From contig JAJEKV010000096.1 of NCBI GenBank assembly GCA_021234155.1, positions 1,870,010 to 1,934,009 on the forward strand: DNA of 64,000 nt, read 5' to 3'. Shown here one piece after another: positions 49,910 to 61,533 of the stretch. Made by a program: the position numbers and the translations under genes. The notes beneath the pieces are model-generated. The model was not told the origin of the DNA and searched no databases. It worked only from the letters and a program-made list of their open reading frames with translations. The stretch is from Isoetes taiwanensis (Eukaryota > Streptophyta > Lycopodiopsida > Isoetales > Isoetaceae). The first letter of the stretch is position 1. Every line of letters begins with the position of its first letter.

Positions 49910-50459
49910 TGGATGATCAACAAATGATATGTTGCCCATGGATTTTAACAGTTTCTTTTGTGCGTAATGTCCTAGAACTCATTCCATTTGGCCCATCCAT
50001 CATCCTTGGTGGATTTGATTTTATATGAATCTATATTGGATCTGCCTTGCTAGATGTGTTATTTGAAGGGTCGCCGTTATCTTCACCACCTTTTCTTTTT
50101 ATCTTTTTGTATTCCGCTTCTTGTCTTGTGTGAGTGTGTGTGATAGAATTCTCTCCCGCATTTTGAACTCATCATATTTGTTACCCACACTGTCTGGTTG
50201 GTAAGGGCTGCATAATATAGAAAGTAATGAATCAAGCTGCATATTCAATCCACTGAAAGCGTGATGTATTGAAAAATAATGAAATTGACATATCACACCA
50301 AGCGCATCATGTTAATGACTTAAAAATATAAACGATGCAAGACATGATTATGGCCCCTGTAAGTGGTTTCACGCTCAACGTGCATTTAAAACCATTGTCA
50401 TTCCCATCTTCAATTTACTAAATAATCATATGTACATCTAGTTCAACACAATTAAATTC

Positions 50460-50792
50460 ATGTCATGCATGTTTTTAATTGATACAATCAGTGGAATCAC
50501 GCTTGGCATGTCGTTCAAAAGCAATAATTCCTTGCAGGCTACTCAAAAACATATAGAAAGTAAATACCTTTTGTATAAAAATGTCGTTTTCAATACCGTT
50601 CATGATGTTACTAATTTCTGCAAGGTCTACTGGATAAGTATTGGCATTCAAGGATTAGCATTTCCTATATGTGTAGTGGTTGTAAAACAGATTCTGCCCA
50701 GTTTGTTATGTCTGCCTAATAAGTGCCTTATATGCTTTAATGCAACACTGTTGATCAACATTGACGAACTTAACTTCATCATCAGCTGTTAA
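50460..50792 (+). other. Open frame shared by both arms, right copy
   Basis: A 110-codon frame, the counterpart of the minus-strand frame at 15,798–16,094. The N-terminal part is the same in both and the tails differ after the conserved VVVVK. No domain, signal peptide or catalytic motif is recognised. It may be a relic of the duplicated element's coding region or just a chance frame in a recent duplication. Confidence 0.25.
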
Positions 50793-51796
50793 ATCCTAAG
50801 GGCTCGTCCATTCCAAGGTAGATTCTTTTTGAATCTCAAGATAACATGTTTGCTGGAATATACATTTGATCTAGATTAATTATCATGTTAGTATAGCATG
50901 TACAGGATCATGATGTCTGCTAAACAAATGGAGCTTGACGAGCAGATCATGCCCCTAAAATGGATCGAAATGTATTCTTAAGACCTCATGGATAATGGTC
51001 TCTATACATGTTCAAGTACATGGCCTCCAGTGCAACCCTATCTTATTCATTATAAATGTGGATTCAAGATCCTCCACAGTAGTAGATTGTAGCGTTTTTC
51101 CAAGTCCAGTACCTCTTGCAACATTTAAGTCAGATAATTCTTTGTTTGTCATAGGTAGTAGCATTTGGTTTGCTACAGATAGTAACTTGGAGTAAGTTTA
51201 GTGAAAGTAGCTCTTCTTAGAGCAGTCATCCCCTCATTCATGGGTATTGGTGTAATAGCTATGCTAATAAGCTAACCATATTTGAAACTTATAGCCCGTT
51301 GTTCTAGCATGAGTAAGATGTATTCGATCTATTTTCTACTTCTGTATAATCACCACTAGTAACTTGCAGTGGATGATGTCTTCTTCCTTACATGAGAGTA
51401 TGATTCCTTGCTTCTTCATCTGATCTGCTTCTCTCTTCCTGAAGAATAGAGTTGAATCTAATGTTGTTGATGCAGTAGAATCGGCATCGACAACATTAGA
51501 TTTGAAAGATAACGACGTCCATACTAAAGGGTTTACCTTGACTTGAGCTGGATTGAATATTTTGTACTCTTATATAAAATAAAAAGTGTGTAACTGATAC
51601 TTTTCGTGTTCACCAAGATGCGACATCAAGATAAAGTGCAATGGTACCCCAATGTTTAAATTTGTTGTACTAATCATTTTTTATTTAACAAATATGTAGC
51701 AAAATAACAGGGGGTTCCAGGAGGATTTGATATCGATGTAAAAATAACAATTCCTGAACCTAGACCATATATGCCTAAAACAATTGAATGTTGTTA

Positions 51797-52645
51797 TAAA
51801 AAAAAAACATATATTCAAGATAAAAAATAATCACATTAGCTCACTAGGTGTATTGATTAAAGTAACCTTATTAGGATATTGAGTTATTTTTGGTAGAGTT
51901 TGAACCTCGTGTTTCATATTCTAAAATCTTAGACAAAGGCGGTATAGAGGTTTGATATTCCCTCAAACCCTTAAATCGTGACTCATATTTCAAATCTTAA
52001 GCCTCGATCATAAATGACTATAAGCGAAGCGAGGGGTGCCCAGAGAGGGCCCCAACATACAATCACGGGTGTGGGATCGTGAATCAGAGCTGACTGTGGT
52101 AGTCAGAGTGCATCTCTTTTAGAATATGTATGAAATGCTTGGTAACATGTTTACCTACAAAGGAAAGAAAGACTAGCTTCGATGGTGACTATCTTAACTC
52201 CATGTACATAAGTGATGGTTGACTCACTTGTGACTTTTGAGTCTGATGCAGTTGCAAGAGCAATTTAAAGGGTATTCAAACCTCAATAATAATACACACT
52301 AACAACGTGTGGATAGACAAAAGAATCCAGGGAAGAGATTCTCTTTGTAGAGAGCTAGAATGCTCTGCAGCTAACAGGGGTGTGAGACGTTATTGATCAT
52401 GACTTGATATCATGGCATCTTAAACAAAATTGTCTTCATTTTAGAATAGAGTGCAATGGAGCTTGATTCCTCGCCATCTTTTAGTTTTGTTTTAGCGGGA
52501 TACTCCGGTTGAATCCTTGCTCTAGCATGGAAACCACCTCAAAAACAATATCTCTGTAATTGCATGATGTGTAAGCATAGCGAAGTGAAGGAAGCACACG
52601 TGTCAAAAAAGCCTAGAAGTATACAGAATTTAATTTAATTATCCA
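51797..52645 (-). repeat. One complete reversed array-type unit
   Basis: Begins AACATATATTCAAGATAAAA directly after the right arm and ends TTTAATTTAATTATCCA, which is where the next unit would start. It is 849 bp, the array period, and is a single full unit in reverse orientation. Confidence 0.93.
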
Positions 52646-52649
52646 TAAA

Positions 52650-55600
52650 GCCAAAAGGACTAGAGCGATTACCTACTACTGCTCGAGGGTAAAAGGGGGC
52701 AGAAATTTATGCACTATTAAAGTCCGAGATTAAAACCTCCACCCCAGGGTTTTGAGGGAAAAACCTTAATAGTAATAAATCCACTGCCAAAACATTACAT
52801 AACCACCAATCCTTGGATTGACTATATCCAAATTCTTTAAGCTGATATTTATTTGATTCGTTGGGCTTTTGGGCCTTCGTGGCCGCTTTGTTGTTTGGGC
52901 TTCTTGCTGATGTTCTGTATCATTGGTCAACCTCGGTCTTCACAAACGTTCTTCATGGGCATTATATTGTTTGGGCTTTTTGCCCATATTTTGTATTGTC
53001 TTGTGCCCAATTTTGATCTTTATGGATATTCGAAATTCATTTCTCTTCTATTCTGTCTATTCTCTGCAATAAATCTATCTCTTGCAAAAAAATTCATCCA
53101 TGTAGGAAACGTAAGTCATCATTTGAAGTTTCTGCAACGCATTACTTAAGATGTCCAAATAGATTTCTACATGTTTTAAGATGTCTAAAGAAATGCCTAG
53201 GATAACAATGAGAAGTAATGTGAATAGGAGAGTTTTATATACTAAATAAACAAGGTGTTGCGCACGGAGGGTTGCCCTCCATGGCCAGAGAGTGAAATGG
53301 CTTAAGTCATAGTTGTAGACAATAGAGTATTTGAATCGAAATTGCTATTTTAAAACATTGACATTTTGTGAAGATTAATAGCGGACCTAGAAACCTAGCA
53401 CCAACATTAAGATAGCAAAGTAATGTTGCCATTATATAAAGTCTGCATTTTCAATAGTAAAATAAATGATTATGTGTGCTAGGATTACATGCGATGTGTC
53501 ATACATGCGATGTATTATGCATGCATGCATCACAAGGAGCATTGCTAGGTTATATAAAAGCATAACAATATTATTCTTGATTTCTTGGGAAGGAGTTTTC
53601 CATGGGAAAAGAAGTCTTTATGTGATGGTGAAACATTGGCGGAAGGGAGATAGATTGGATGGATTCTTGAAGGGCGAGTTCGCGTCGCAGAGATCTGGGA
53701 GCATTAACGGGAGTCTGCGAGAAGAAGCAAAGCGGATTTCCCAGGTAAGGGGATCAAGCCTTACACAGGGTTTCTAGTGTTTTATTCCATTGTTTTGTTG
53801 GCTTCAAAGAGATTCTGCATTGAGGGTTTTATCGATGTTAGTCTTCGATGTAGTTCAAGAGAGTCATACCTAATGCAAATTTCACCTGCTTGAAAGTGCT
53901 TGGAAGCATCATTTGCCGCGTCACGAGTGTCTTCTTACTTGGTGTCCATCGTAGATTTGGCATCGCGAGTGTTTGGAAGCCTAATAACACGGTTCTCGAG
54001 GAGATGATCAGCAATCAAAAGCTAGCAAAGTAGTGAATGGATTGAAATAAGTGGATCTCGTGAGCTCACTTGGATGGAGTCACATAGCACCAGCAAGGAC
54101 AATTCCATATAGCGGGACACTAATGGAAGTGACTCCAGCATTGACAATGCGATTGGGGTTATCAGCAAGGATAATTGATTGGGCGAGGGTGCTAATGGGG
54201 CAGTCCATGTATGACAATGTGGAGTTATCTTGCCTAAGGTGAGTGGTATACAGCTCCTTATAATGTAATAAGCCAATATTTGGGATACGTTAAGGCTACT
54301 CTGGATCACGTACAAGTCGACTATTCAAACTTGACACTATAGCTGGCCATAGGATGAGCATATAAAGTAGCATATACTCGAGGGGAGCGTCCTTAGATGT
54401 TTATATTGAACTTTATATCACAAGCCCTATGAGATTGTGAATACATATTCGATTTCTTTTTCTATTTCTTGTTAGATTGCAAAGATAGATTTGAAGGTTG
54501 AAACTTGAGCACATGATATTTCCTTATTGATTTTTCTATTAAAGTTGAATTGCAAGTGGCAAATGAAGTAAAAAGAGTCCACGTTCAAATATAACTATTG
54601 ATTGAGAAATTCTTCATTCATTTGATATGAGTTGCATAGTATGTATACAACACTTTCGATGCCCCATTGCTTTGGTATTTTAATACATGGGTAATGAATA
54701 GAAGTTTTTTGGTTAAACTTTTAGACTTTTTTAGTGTCAGTCAAACCATCTTTAAGAAGCGAGGATATCTTTGGCATGGTCTAAAATTTTAGCATAAACC
54801 TCATTATTCACAAAAATGAAGAACGCTTTATTTTCGGCATGCTTTCATCATGCCAACACAAAACAATAAGCAAATTACAGTCAAGCGAGAGCATACACAC
54901 CAATAGAAATGGACCTTAGAGCATTACATTTAATGGAATTAATAATTGTTTTAGAAAATATTTTTGTAGTGATGGGCTTGCTAAGTGCGGCTATTTGCTC
55001 TTATCTAACATCAAGTGTTATACCTTGAGCACAAGCAAATAGGAGTATGCTAAGCGAACAATTCCTATTATTGTTGCCAAATGGCAAATTTCAAAATTAT
55101 ATCCCTCCTCTTTGCTTTTGCTGTTACCCCAATTTAATATTAGGATCAATATGGTAGGTGTCATCGGGCATCCAGCATCTTGCCATTATAAGATGGTTGT
55201 AGGTAGAACTTTGTATGGTTGTCGATAGAACCCTGAAATTGGTTTTACTCTCATTTTTTGGGCAAAGAAGATTTCATGTGCATATTTAGATTGGAGTTGT
55301 CAACTTAGGTTCCCGGCCCTCGCAGCAATAGGGGTTTTGCGAATCTCCTCTGGCAACACGGGCTTGGAGTCAAATCACGGATGGACAACGGATCCGAGCT
55401 AATAAAAGACATGGCCCAAGATAACACTAGGGTGTGATCTGAGGACAATTGATAAGTACTGCTCCCCTCGGAACAAACCTATGTTCAAAACATAGTTCAA
55501 CCATATATGCATTATCACAGTGGCTTGGATGTAGATTACTCGTCGAGGCGGTAATAATACGAGTATATTGCAATGCAATAATAAATGCAAAACTCTAAAA

Positions 55601-56160
55601 GCGAACTTGTTCCACTTCTGATTCTTTGTAATTGTTGGCTGCTTGTCTTCTTTCGAAAGTATTTTCTCGGTTCAATATCATTACCTGATCAAAGGAGCGA
55701 ATATCAATGCGGATCTTGCAATAAAAACAGGGCCAAGTTAAGTGACGCACATTTCTTTTAAAATTAAGTAGATTGAATTTCCCACCGCGATATGACAAAG
55801 GCAATTTATCTCATTGTTGCCACGTCATTATATTTCAGTATAGCATAGATTTATCAATCCACGGATGGTGTTAGATCACGTGCAGCTGCGAAAGCAACTC
55901 GTTAGCGAACTTTTTTATCATATGAGCCGCATATGACATGAGCACATATGCCCGAACAAAATGATCTGGTTAGAATTTCATCAAAGCATTTTATTTCAAA
56001 TTTTTGCATTGCAATGTATTTTGCATGAAGTTAATAGTGTGGTCCGGGCATATGTCGAGGATGCAATGTAGTTTTGAGCAAATTTTCAGCTTCATTGACC
56101 TGACGTATGACCCAATAGATTCAAACAAACATGTAACATGAAATATGTTGTCTTTGATGA
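52650..56160. other. No recognised gene
   Basis: AT-rich decayed DNA. The frame at 52,853–53,149 (98 codons) is hydrophobic (LCCLGFLLMFCI, then ILFGLFAHILYCL) but shows no family motif. Frames at 53,466–53,777 and 54,022–54,315 are unrecognised. 53,512–53,532 has repeated ATGC words. Confidence 0.5.
53285..53390 (+). repeat. Dispersed repeat, copy 2
   Basis: Partner of 33,805–33,905, containing GAGTGAAATGGCTTAAGTCA and AATTGCTATTTTAAAACATT. Both copies are followed by unrelated DNA, so the shared piece is short. Confidence 0.8.
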
Positions 56161-56169
56161 TCACCATAT

Positions 56170-56960
56170 TGGCTCATGCTCTTAAAAAAATTCCTTCATC
56201 CACTTTAAGAGCTAGCTTTGTTTATTGCGATAAGGTACTTGCAAAATTATAGCATTTGGTTTAACACCATCATGTTGCATATCTGAAGGGTGCATTGTAG
56301 GTTGAGGAAAACTTCACCAAAATTTTGAGCATATCCTGTAACTATTGTCCCCAAGACACTACACTTCTATTGGGCATTTTATCAAGACATTAGTGCCTTT
56401 GCCAATCCTCCACATTTGGCATACATATCAACGAGATCATTACCCAATTACCCAAGACACTTTATCATGTTGGAATTTATCATCGATTAATTTGTTCATT
56501 GGGTTACTTAACACCAGTTCTATAGCACCTACATTACGTAGCACAAAACACTCAACAATGTAACCTTGGCCAGAGTTATGTTACTCCATCATATTTTTCC
56601 AAACATTGGAAAGCAAGATAACGTTCTCCAAGCTCGGCCTTATCCCAAATTCATAGAATTCCATGTTATGACATTCTACAAGGCAATGTTATGAAAACCT
56701 TTCGATGCTTCCTCAGAAACGCCAAATTTGGCATACATATCAACATCAGCGAGCACTTCCAACAACAATGTGATTGAGTTTATTTTCAAGAACCTACTTA
56801 TGGATGTCCTTACCTTGATCTAAGGGACCCAATACTACCACATGTCTTCAAGGCAAGCACTTGTTGAGTGCACGGGACTTATTCAAGATGGTCTTCGTAC
56901 CTAAAGATTGGCAGGGTATTGTTTCAAAGTTGTAACAAAATCATAAAGATGTGTTTAGCT
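56170..56960 (-). pseudogene. PPR (PLS-type) protein relic
   Basis: Minus-strand pieces in family order: LVDVDMYAKFG-like sequence (56,765–56,720) followed by EEASKGFHN; NDLVDMYAKCGGLAKA (56,455–56,405); SVVSWGT-like sequence; and MQHDGVKPNAI (56,277–56,245), the start of a P motif. At least three frame changes and several stops break it. Two VDMYAKCG-type L motifs show that more than one repeat triplet is present. Confidence 0.75.
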
Positions 56961-56964
56961 CCGG

Positions 56965-58010
56965 ATAAAATGCCATTGCAAGGGCGCTCTATATATGCTT
57001 AAGAGACTTAGCCACATCTACTATCGGATACCACGGCTATAAAAGGAATTATCCTCTAATTATTTTAAATTAAAACAAAAACTGGGGCGTGTTGTTCTAC
57101 TTCGTTGAAATGTGCATTTTGCATTTAAAGGCGAATCAATGCCAAAGCTTGACGAAGTGGTAAGAAGAGAAAAGACACTACCTTTCTCATTGAGGATACA
57201 CTGCGGCAGTCTTCCCACTGGTGAAGTACGCATAATGTGAAGCAGGAGCTCTTCTAAGGGTTTGGTCGAAGGCAACTTCTCGCCACGGTTTCCTTTGCTT
57301 GACAGTTTTTCCTCTTAAGGCCTCATGGTTAGAGCCCTTTGGTAATATTTGCGAAGCTACAGTGCAGCCATCTTAGCGGCTATTTCTTCCCTCCCACATG
57401 AGGAACTCTTGTCTCCCTGCGCCATCCCAAAGCTCTTAGTGTCATTTTTCGTGCCTTAGGACTCATATCTGTAGGAGCTTCCGTTTCCAAAGAAGTGGGT
57501 TGAGGCCTCTGTCGGGGTTTTGACCTTTCATTACATGGAGTGAAAGGCCCACCGAGACTGAGGGTTTTGTTAGAAAGAGATTGCGTTTTTTCCCGCAGGA
57601 GACCTATGCAAGAATTGCGAGATAAGATCACGAGGTGAGAATTAACTAATCCGAGGGCCGTCGCCCAGGTCGAGCTGATTTCCTGGATTGCGCTATCTTT
57701 GCAAATCGGCCCCAAGCGTAACTAGGAAGGCGGGATGAACTTTGCCGCAGCCGAGAAAGCGAGAGGTCCTTTTCACGGGAATGCGGTTGGTTGAAATCGA
57801 TCCATAAACGACCACGGCCGTGAAGATTTACACGCCCATAGCAAGTTTTTAGCAGTCATTGGCATATTCCTGGCATATACTAGTATATACTTAGAATATG
57901 CCATAACCCCACATAAACAAGGGCTTGCCCCCCTAGGGGCAACCCAAAAACCCATTATTCAAACGAATGAGGGGGGCAACCCAAAAACCCATTATTCAAA
58001 CGAATGACAA
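56965..58010. other. Unrecognised, with small repeats
   Basis: Minus-strand frames at 57,060–57,275 and 57,380–57,715 are open but have no motif I can name. Within it 57,936–58,007 is a 37-bp tandem duplication (GGCAACCCAAAAACCCATTA twice). 57,865–57,925 is a minus-strand copy of the repeat core found at 29.1 kb. Confidence 0.5.
57865..57925 (-). repeat. Copy of the 29.1-kb repeat core
   Basis: The minus strand reads GGGCAAGCCCTTGTTTATGT, then GGCATATTCTAAGTATATAC and TAGTATATGCCAGGAATAT. It matches the plus-strand repeat at 29,110–29,170. Confidence 0.75.
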
Positions 58011-59380
58011 CATGGAAACAAATGCGACTAGGACAGAGATGAGAAGTAACCTCAATAGGAGACAAGAGTTGTACGCCAAAGAAAGAATCCAACAAATGGC
58101 ACAAAATATTGACGAAATTGAGAAAGAGGTCTTTTTGTCAGAATCACATGTACGATCCTACATAGAATAGGTGCACCTATGCACCCAAAGCATTCTAGAC
58201 TATGTAATTGCCACTGAACCTGAGTAGATTAACAACTACTGTTCAAGATCATTCCCTTAAAGGTATCATACCCAACGTGCAAAGTATTCTATCTTTACTC
58301 ACATAATGGGCTTTGCAAGTCCATGCAACGTCCCAAAAGTGAACTTATTCTGCTGCCCACCATGATCAACAGAGCTTTTCAAAACTTTGGCTGAAATTTA
58401 ATTTTAAGGGTGACAACATTTGAAACAGATACAACCATAATTTAATTGCACTCCCTCCCTCCAATAGTATGTTCTAGGGTTTTACAAGCCTGGGTCTGCC
58501 ATGTTAGCCACTCGATTCAAATAGAGCAACTAAAGAGACGGCATGGTTTTAGCATTCACTTGAAATGCAAACTTCTGCATACAATCAGAACTTTCATTAG
58601 CTATAGAAGAAGAAAAGCTCTCAAAAACTCCCTGCATTTATTTGCACCCTTAGTAGTAATATCACGAGACACTACGAGGAAAGCAACAAAAACTAGCATA
58701 CAATAAGCAAAGCATAAGATAACAATTTAAAGCAACAAATTGAATGACCCGGTTAGATTCCAGACTCTAATTCTTCAAAATTGTATGGCCTTCCTAGGCT
58801 CAAAATGACATTTTACATGAGATATCCAGATTCTCTCCCAAAACACGATCTTGATCCGAACTTACACAGGCCTGTAAGGTCAGGACAGTAGTTTCCTGCT
58901 TGTTTAGGAAACAAATAATCTGTGGTCCAGAACATTCTGAGACCGAGGTCTACTAAGCTTGAGTTATCATGAAACTTGCAAAAGATTCATTAGCTCTATA
59001 CAAGACTTGGAACGTCACTGTACAAATCTTCCGGCTACGTGGCAATCAAAGACATACAACATCCTTCAATTAGATCTCAAAGCCACACTTACTGGAATAC
59101 ATGTTTTAACAGGCCATTCCCTCAAAGAGCCTAAATTGTGATTTGAGTCTTTATCGCAGCCTCCAGAAACCAACTCTAACTCTATCTTCTTTTCAAAATT
59201 TCCACTCGTTGGATTACTAAATGTGAAATTTGTATTTACTTAGAATTATGGTTGCCATCACCTGCGGTAACTGAAGTCATTCTGTAAGTGAGGAACCTCT
59301 TGATCCACCCACCATCCAAACCTTCAGATACCGGCTGCCCTGTCCTCTTTTCATCTGAAATTGAGGACAGTGTTCTAATC
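58011..59380. other. Downstream region of the PWWP gene
   Basis: No other gene is seen. It probably holds the 3' UTR of the PWWP gene near its right end. An AATAAA-like word on the minus strand lies near 58,630, but I cannot place the cleavage site. The frames are short and without motifs. Confidence 0.4.
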
Positions 59381-59383
59381 TTC

Positions 59384-59742
59384 TTAGATGTGGGAGCATG
59401 CCTTTCTGAGAAGGCGTTTTGATATCTCCTTAGCAACATGATGACTAGGCCGGATGTCCTTCAGCATTAAGCGAATGTTTGGACTGCGTTCTAGCATCCC
59501 TTTTGCATTCAGCTGTTCCAATGCACTACGAGGGTGTCGCTGTCTTGCTAATGCGCCTTGCAGTTTGCCACACAGGCCTTGTATCCAAGCTACCATTTTA
59601 GAGTAGCAATCATTTCCCTCTAACTCAAAATAATCATCAGAATCATTACTCAGTGGCTCCACTGTAACAGGGTGGCAACAGCTTTGCTTGCAAAACTGAA
59701 ATAAAGAAGACCATCGGCACTGCTTCCCCATGCAATCGCCCT
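59384..59742 (-). CDS. PWWP gene, tentative last exon
   Basis: Exon 2 ends in phase 1. An acceptor AAGGAAG|AG at 59,743/59,742 would join it in frame to a stretch open until the stop at 59,384–59,386. The frame begins EGDCMGKQCRW, contains FELEGNDCYSKMVAWIQGLC and ends RKACSHI. The more canonical CAG acceptor at about 59,754 would give the wrong phase and an immediate stop. I see no convincing match to the C-terminal block I know for this family, so this exon is inferred from openness and phase only. The alternative is that the protein ends by read-through at 59,886. Confidence 0.35.
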
Positions 59743-59896
59743 CTTCCTTCAAGCTGAGATGCCAGCTTCTTGATGAACCGCAAAACTAACCAGTTTATCG
59801 TGCCTTAGACTATATATCCCCAAACCATATTTCCATATAGCTTGCCCGGTATTATGTCTACTAATACATTAGGTGAACATACATATTAATCCTTAC

Positions 59897-61533
59897 CTTC
59901 ATTTGCAGAATTGCTTTCCAACATCTTCTGTTTGTCTTTCCCAGGACTTTGTGCACACGAATCATCAACAATGCCACGATCCCGACTGCCAGGTGGTGGT
60001 AGACACTTTTGTTCTTGAAAATTTTCTGTATAACCAGCAGAATTTGTGCAACTATCAGAGAACTGTAGCCTTGCAGGCAACTCATACCCACCCTTTTGTG
60101 CTCCTCTATCCTCCAGTTCCGCTTGAACACTATGAGAAAGTTCATACTTTAGTGGCATGCATATGCCCTTCCCCTGGTCCATAGATGGAGCTGGATTGAG
60201 ATAGCGTGTAGCCTCAGAATCCCTGGAAAAAAATCTACTACAGGAATCAAGTGAAGGAAAAGTAATGCCAGGACCTTGAGGCACAGCAGAGGTCCCTTCA
60301 GATCCTGCTGCATATTCAGATCCTTCTTTCATGTTTCCATAGGGTTTTTCTGACTTATTACTGTGACAATGAGAACAAGGAATGGATATTTTATCATCAT
60401 ATACAAATGGCATGCTAGTTGTCTTCTCTACAAATTCGGTGGTAGAAGATGTGCGAACACAGCAAGATCTGCACGGCTGTTGCGATCCAGCAAGAAGTGA
60501 ACCAGCTGCATGTGTATCTGTCAATGCTGGCCATAATGCATAACCAGCAGTCTGAGCATCCAAAAGGCCACCCCTACTCATTTCTGGCATTAAAGCAGCC
60601 ACGTTTGTAGCTTCCTGATTAGACTCACAATCATCAAAAGCTTTGCCTGCCTGGCATTCGCTGATCTTTCCAAATGACTCATAAGATGATGACATGTTCA
60701 AGCCCCTAGGTTTTAAACTTTCTATGTGTGAAATATAACCCATATCAATGGGATTAAAAACACCAGACACATCAATTGGCTTCGATGCACAATTGCTGAA
60801 CAAAGATGGACTGGCTCTCTCTGAATCTAAGCTCTCTAACACTTGAAGAATAGGCCGTTTTTGTCTGCAGCCTCTTTTGCAGGTCCATCTTCGGTCACCA
60901 CTGATGACCTTTTTCTTTTTACCAACAACTTGCCATTCAAAGGCCAGTAGCATTCCCATATTATGATCTCCAACAACGGAGTTTTGTACAAGAAGTACTC
61001 GGTAAAAGGTTTCAGAAGTGCCCTCCAATGAGCTCTCATCAGATATTTTATTTTTCAGGATGGAAAAGTCTGAAACAAGGTCTTGCAATCCTCTCATTCG
61101 TGGCATTAACCCTGTCCCTTCTTCCTCCAAATCCAGTGCTTGTTCTTCCTCAAGTGTTGTTGGCATCCAAGCACTAGTTTTCCGAGGATACTTACGAAAT
61201 GCACCTGGTCGCGTCTTACTTGCAGGCAATCCATTAGCCGGCGCACTGCATAAATCATAGCCATTTCCACTGTAAGAAACAACAGATTCAGTGGACTTTC
61301 TAGGCTTTCCCCTTGGCCTTTTAGTAACCGGAACAACTTCAGATGTAGCATTCAAACCATCCATCTGCTGCCGCTCAAGTTCTATGGCATCAAGAATAGC
61401 ATCCTCCCGCCGGGCATATTTCTCTCGTCTTCTGTTAAGGCTTCCTGTTGACTTTGCTCTCTCAATGCATTCATCAAACTCTCCACAACGGAATGGCTTT
61501 ACTCTCTTTGATTTTTCAATATTATACCAGTCC
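59897..61533 (-). CDS. PWWP-domain protein (At1g51745/At3g03140-type), exon 2
   Basis: The acceptor TTTGATAG|GG at 61,534/61,533 starts the exon. It opens DWYNIEKSKRVKPFRCGEF and continues EKYARREDAILDAIE; both are hallmarks of this plant PWWP family. KRPRGKPRK (about residues 142–150) resembles an AT hook, and MRGLQDL (217–223) is a conserved family motif. A Lys/Arg-rich stretch, WQVVGKKKKVISGDRRW, follows; the rest is Ser-rich and probably disordered. The donor is GAAG|GTAAGG at 59,897/59,896. Reading through would add KD and stop at 59,886, giving about 619 residues in all. Splicing to the tentative last exon would give about 735. More than 540 codons are open without interruption, unlike anything else in the window, so this gene is taken as functional. 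Inferred role: nuclear histone or DNA reader. Confidence 0.88.

Larger units (their letters stand above)
44690..51780 (+). repeat. Right arm of the ~7.2-kb inverted duplication
   Basis: This is the plus-oriented partner of 14,766–22,040. It starts just after a truncated array-type unit (near 44,650) and ends at the poly-A stretch by 51,790, where one complete reversed array unit begins. The coding relic at 46.1–46.5 kb keeps a 142-codon frame that is broken in the left arm. About 80 bp present in the left arm near 20.1–20.2 kb is missing here. The coupled pair could form a very long hairpin in RNA if transcribed through, but the 22.6-kb spacer makes that speculative. Confidence 0.9.

Noticed and set aside
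14766-51780. The two arms as long terminal repeats of one retrotransposon
   Set aside because: They are inverted rather than direct, are about 7 kb, contain other elements and show no TG…CA ends, primer-binding site or polypurine tract.
52853-53149. Hydrophobic 98-codon frame as a membrane protein
   Set aside because: T-rich DNA produces Phe/Leu-rich frames by chance. It has no family motif and no conserved neighbour.
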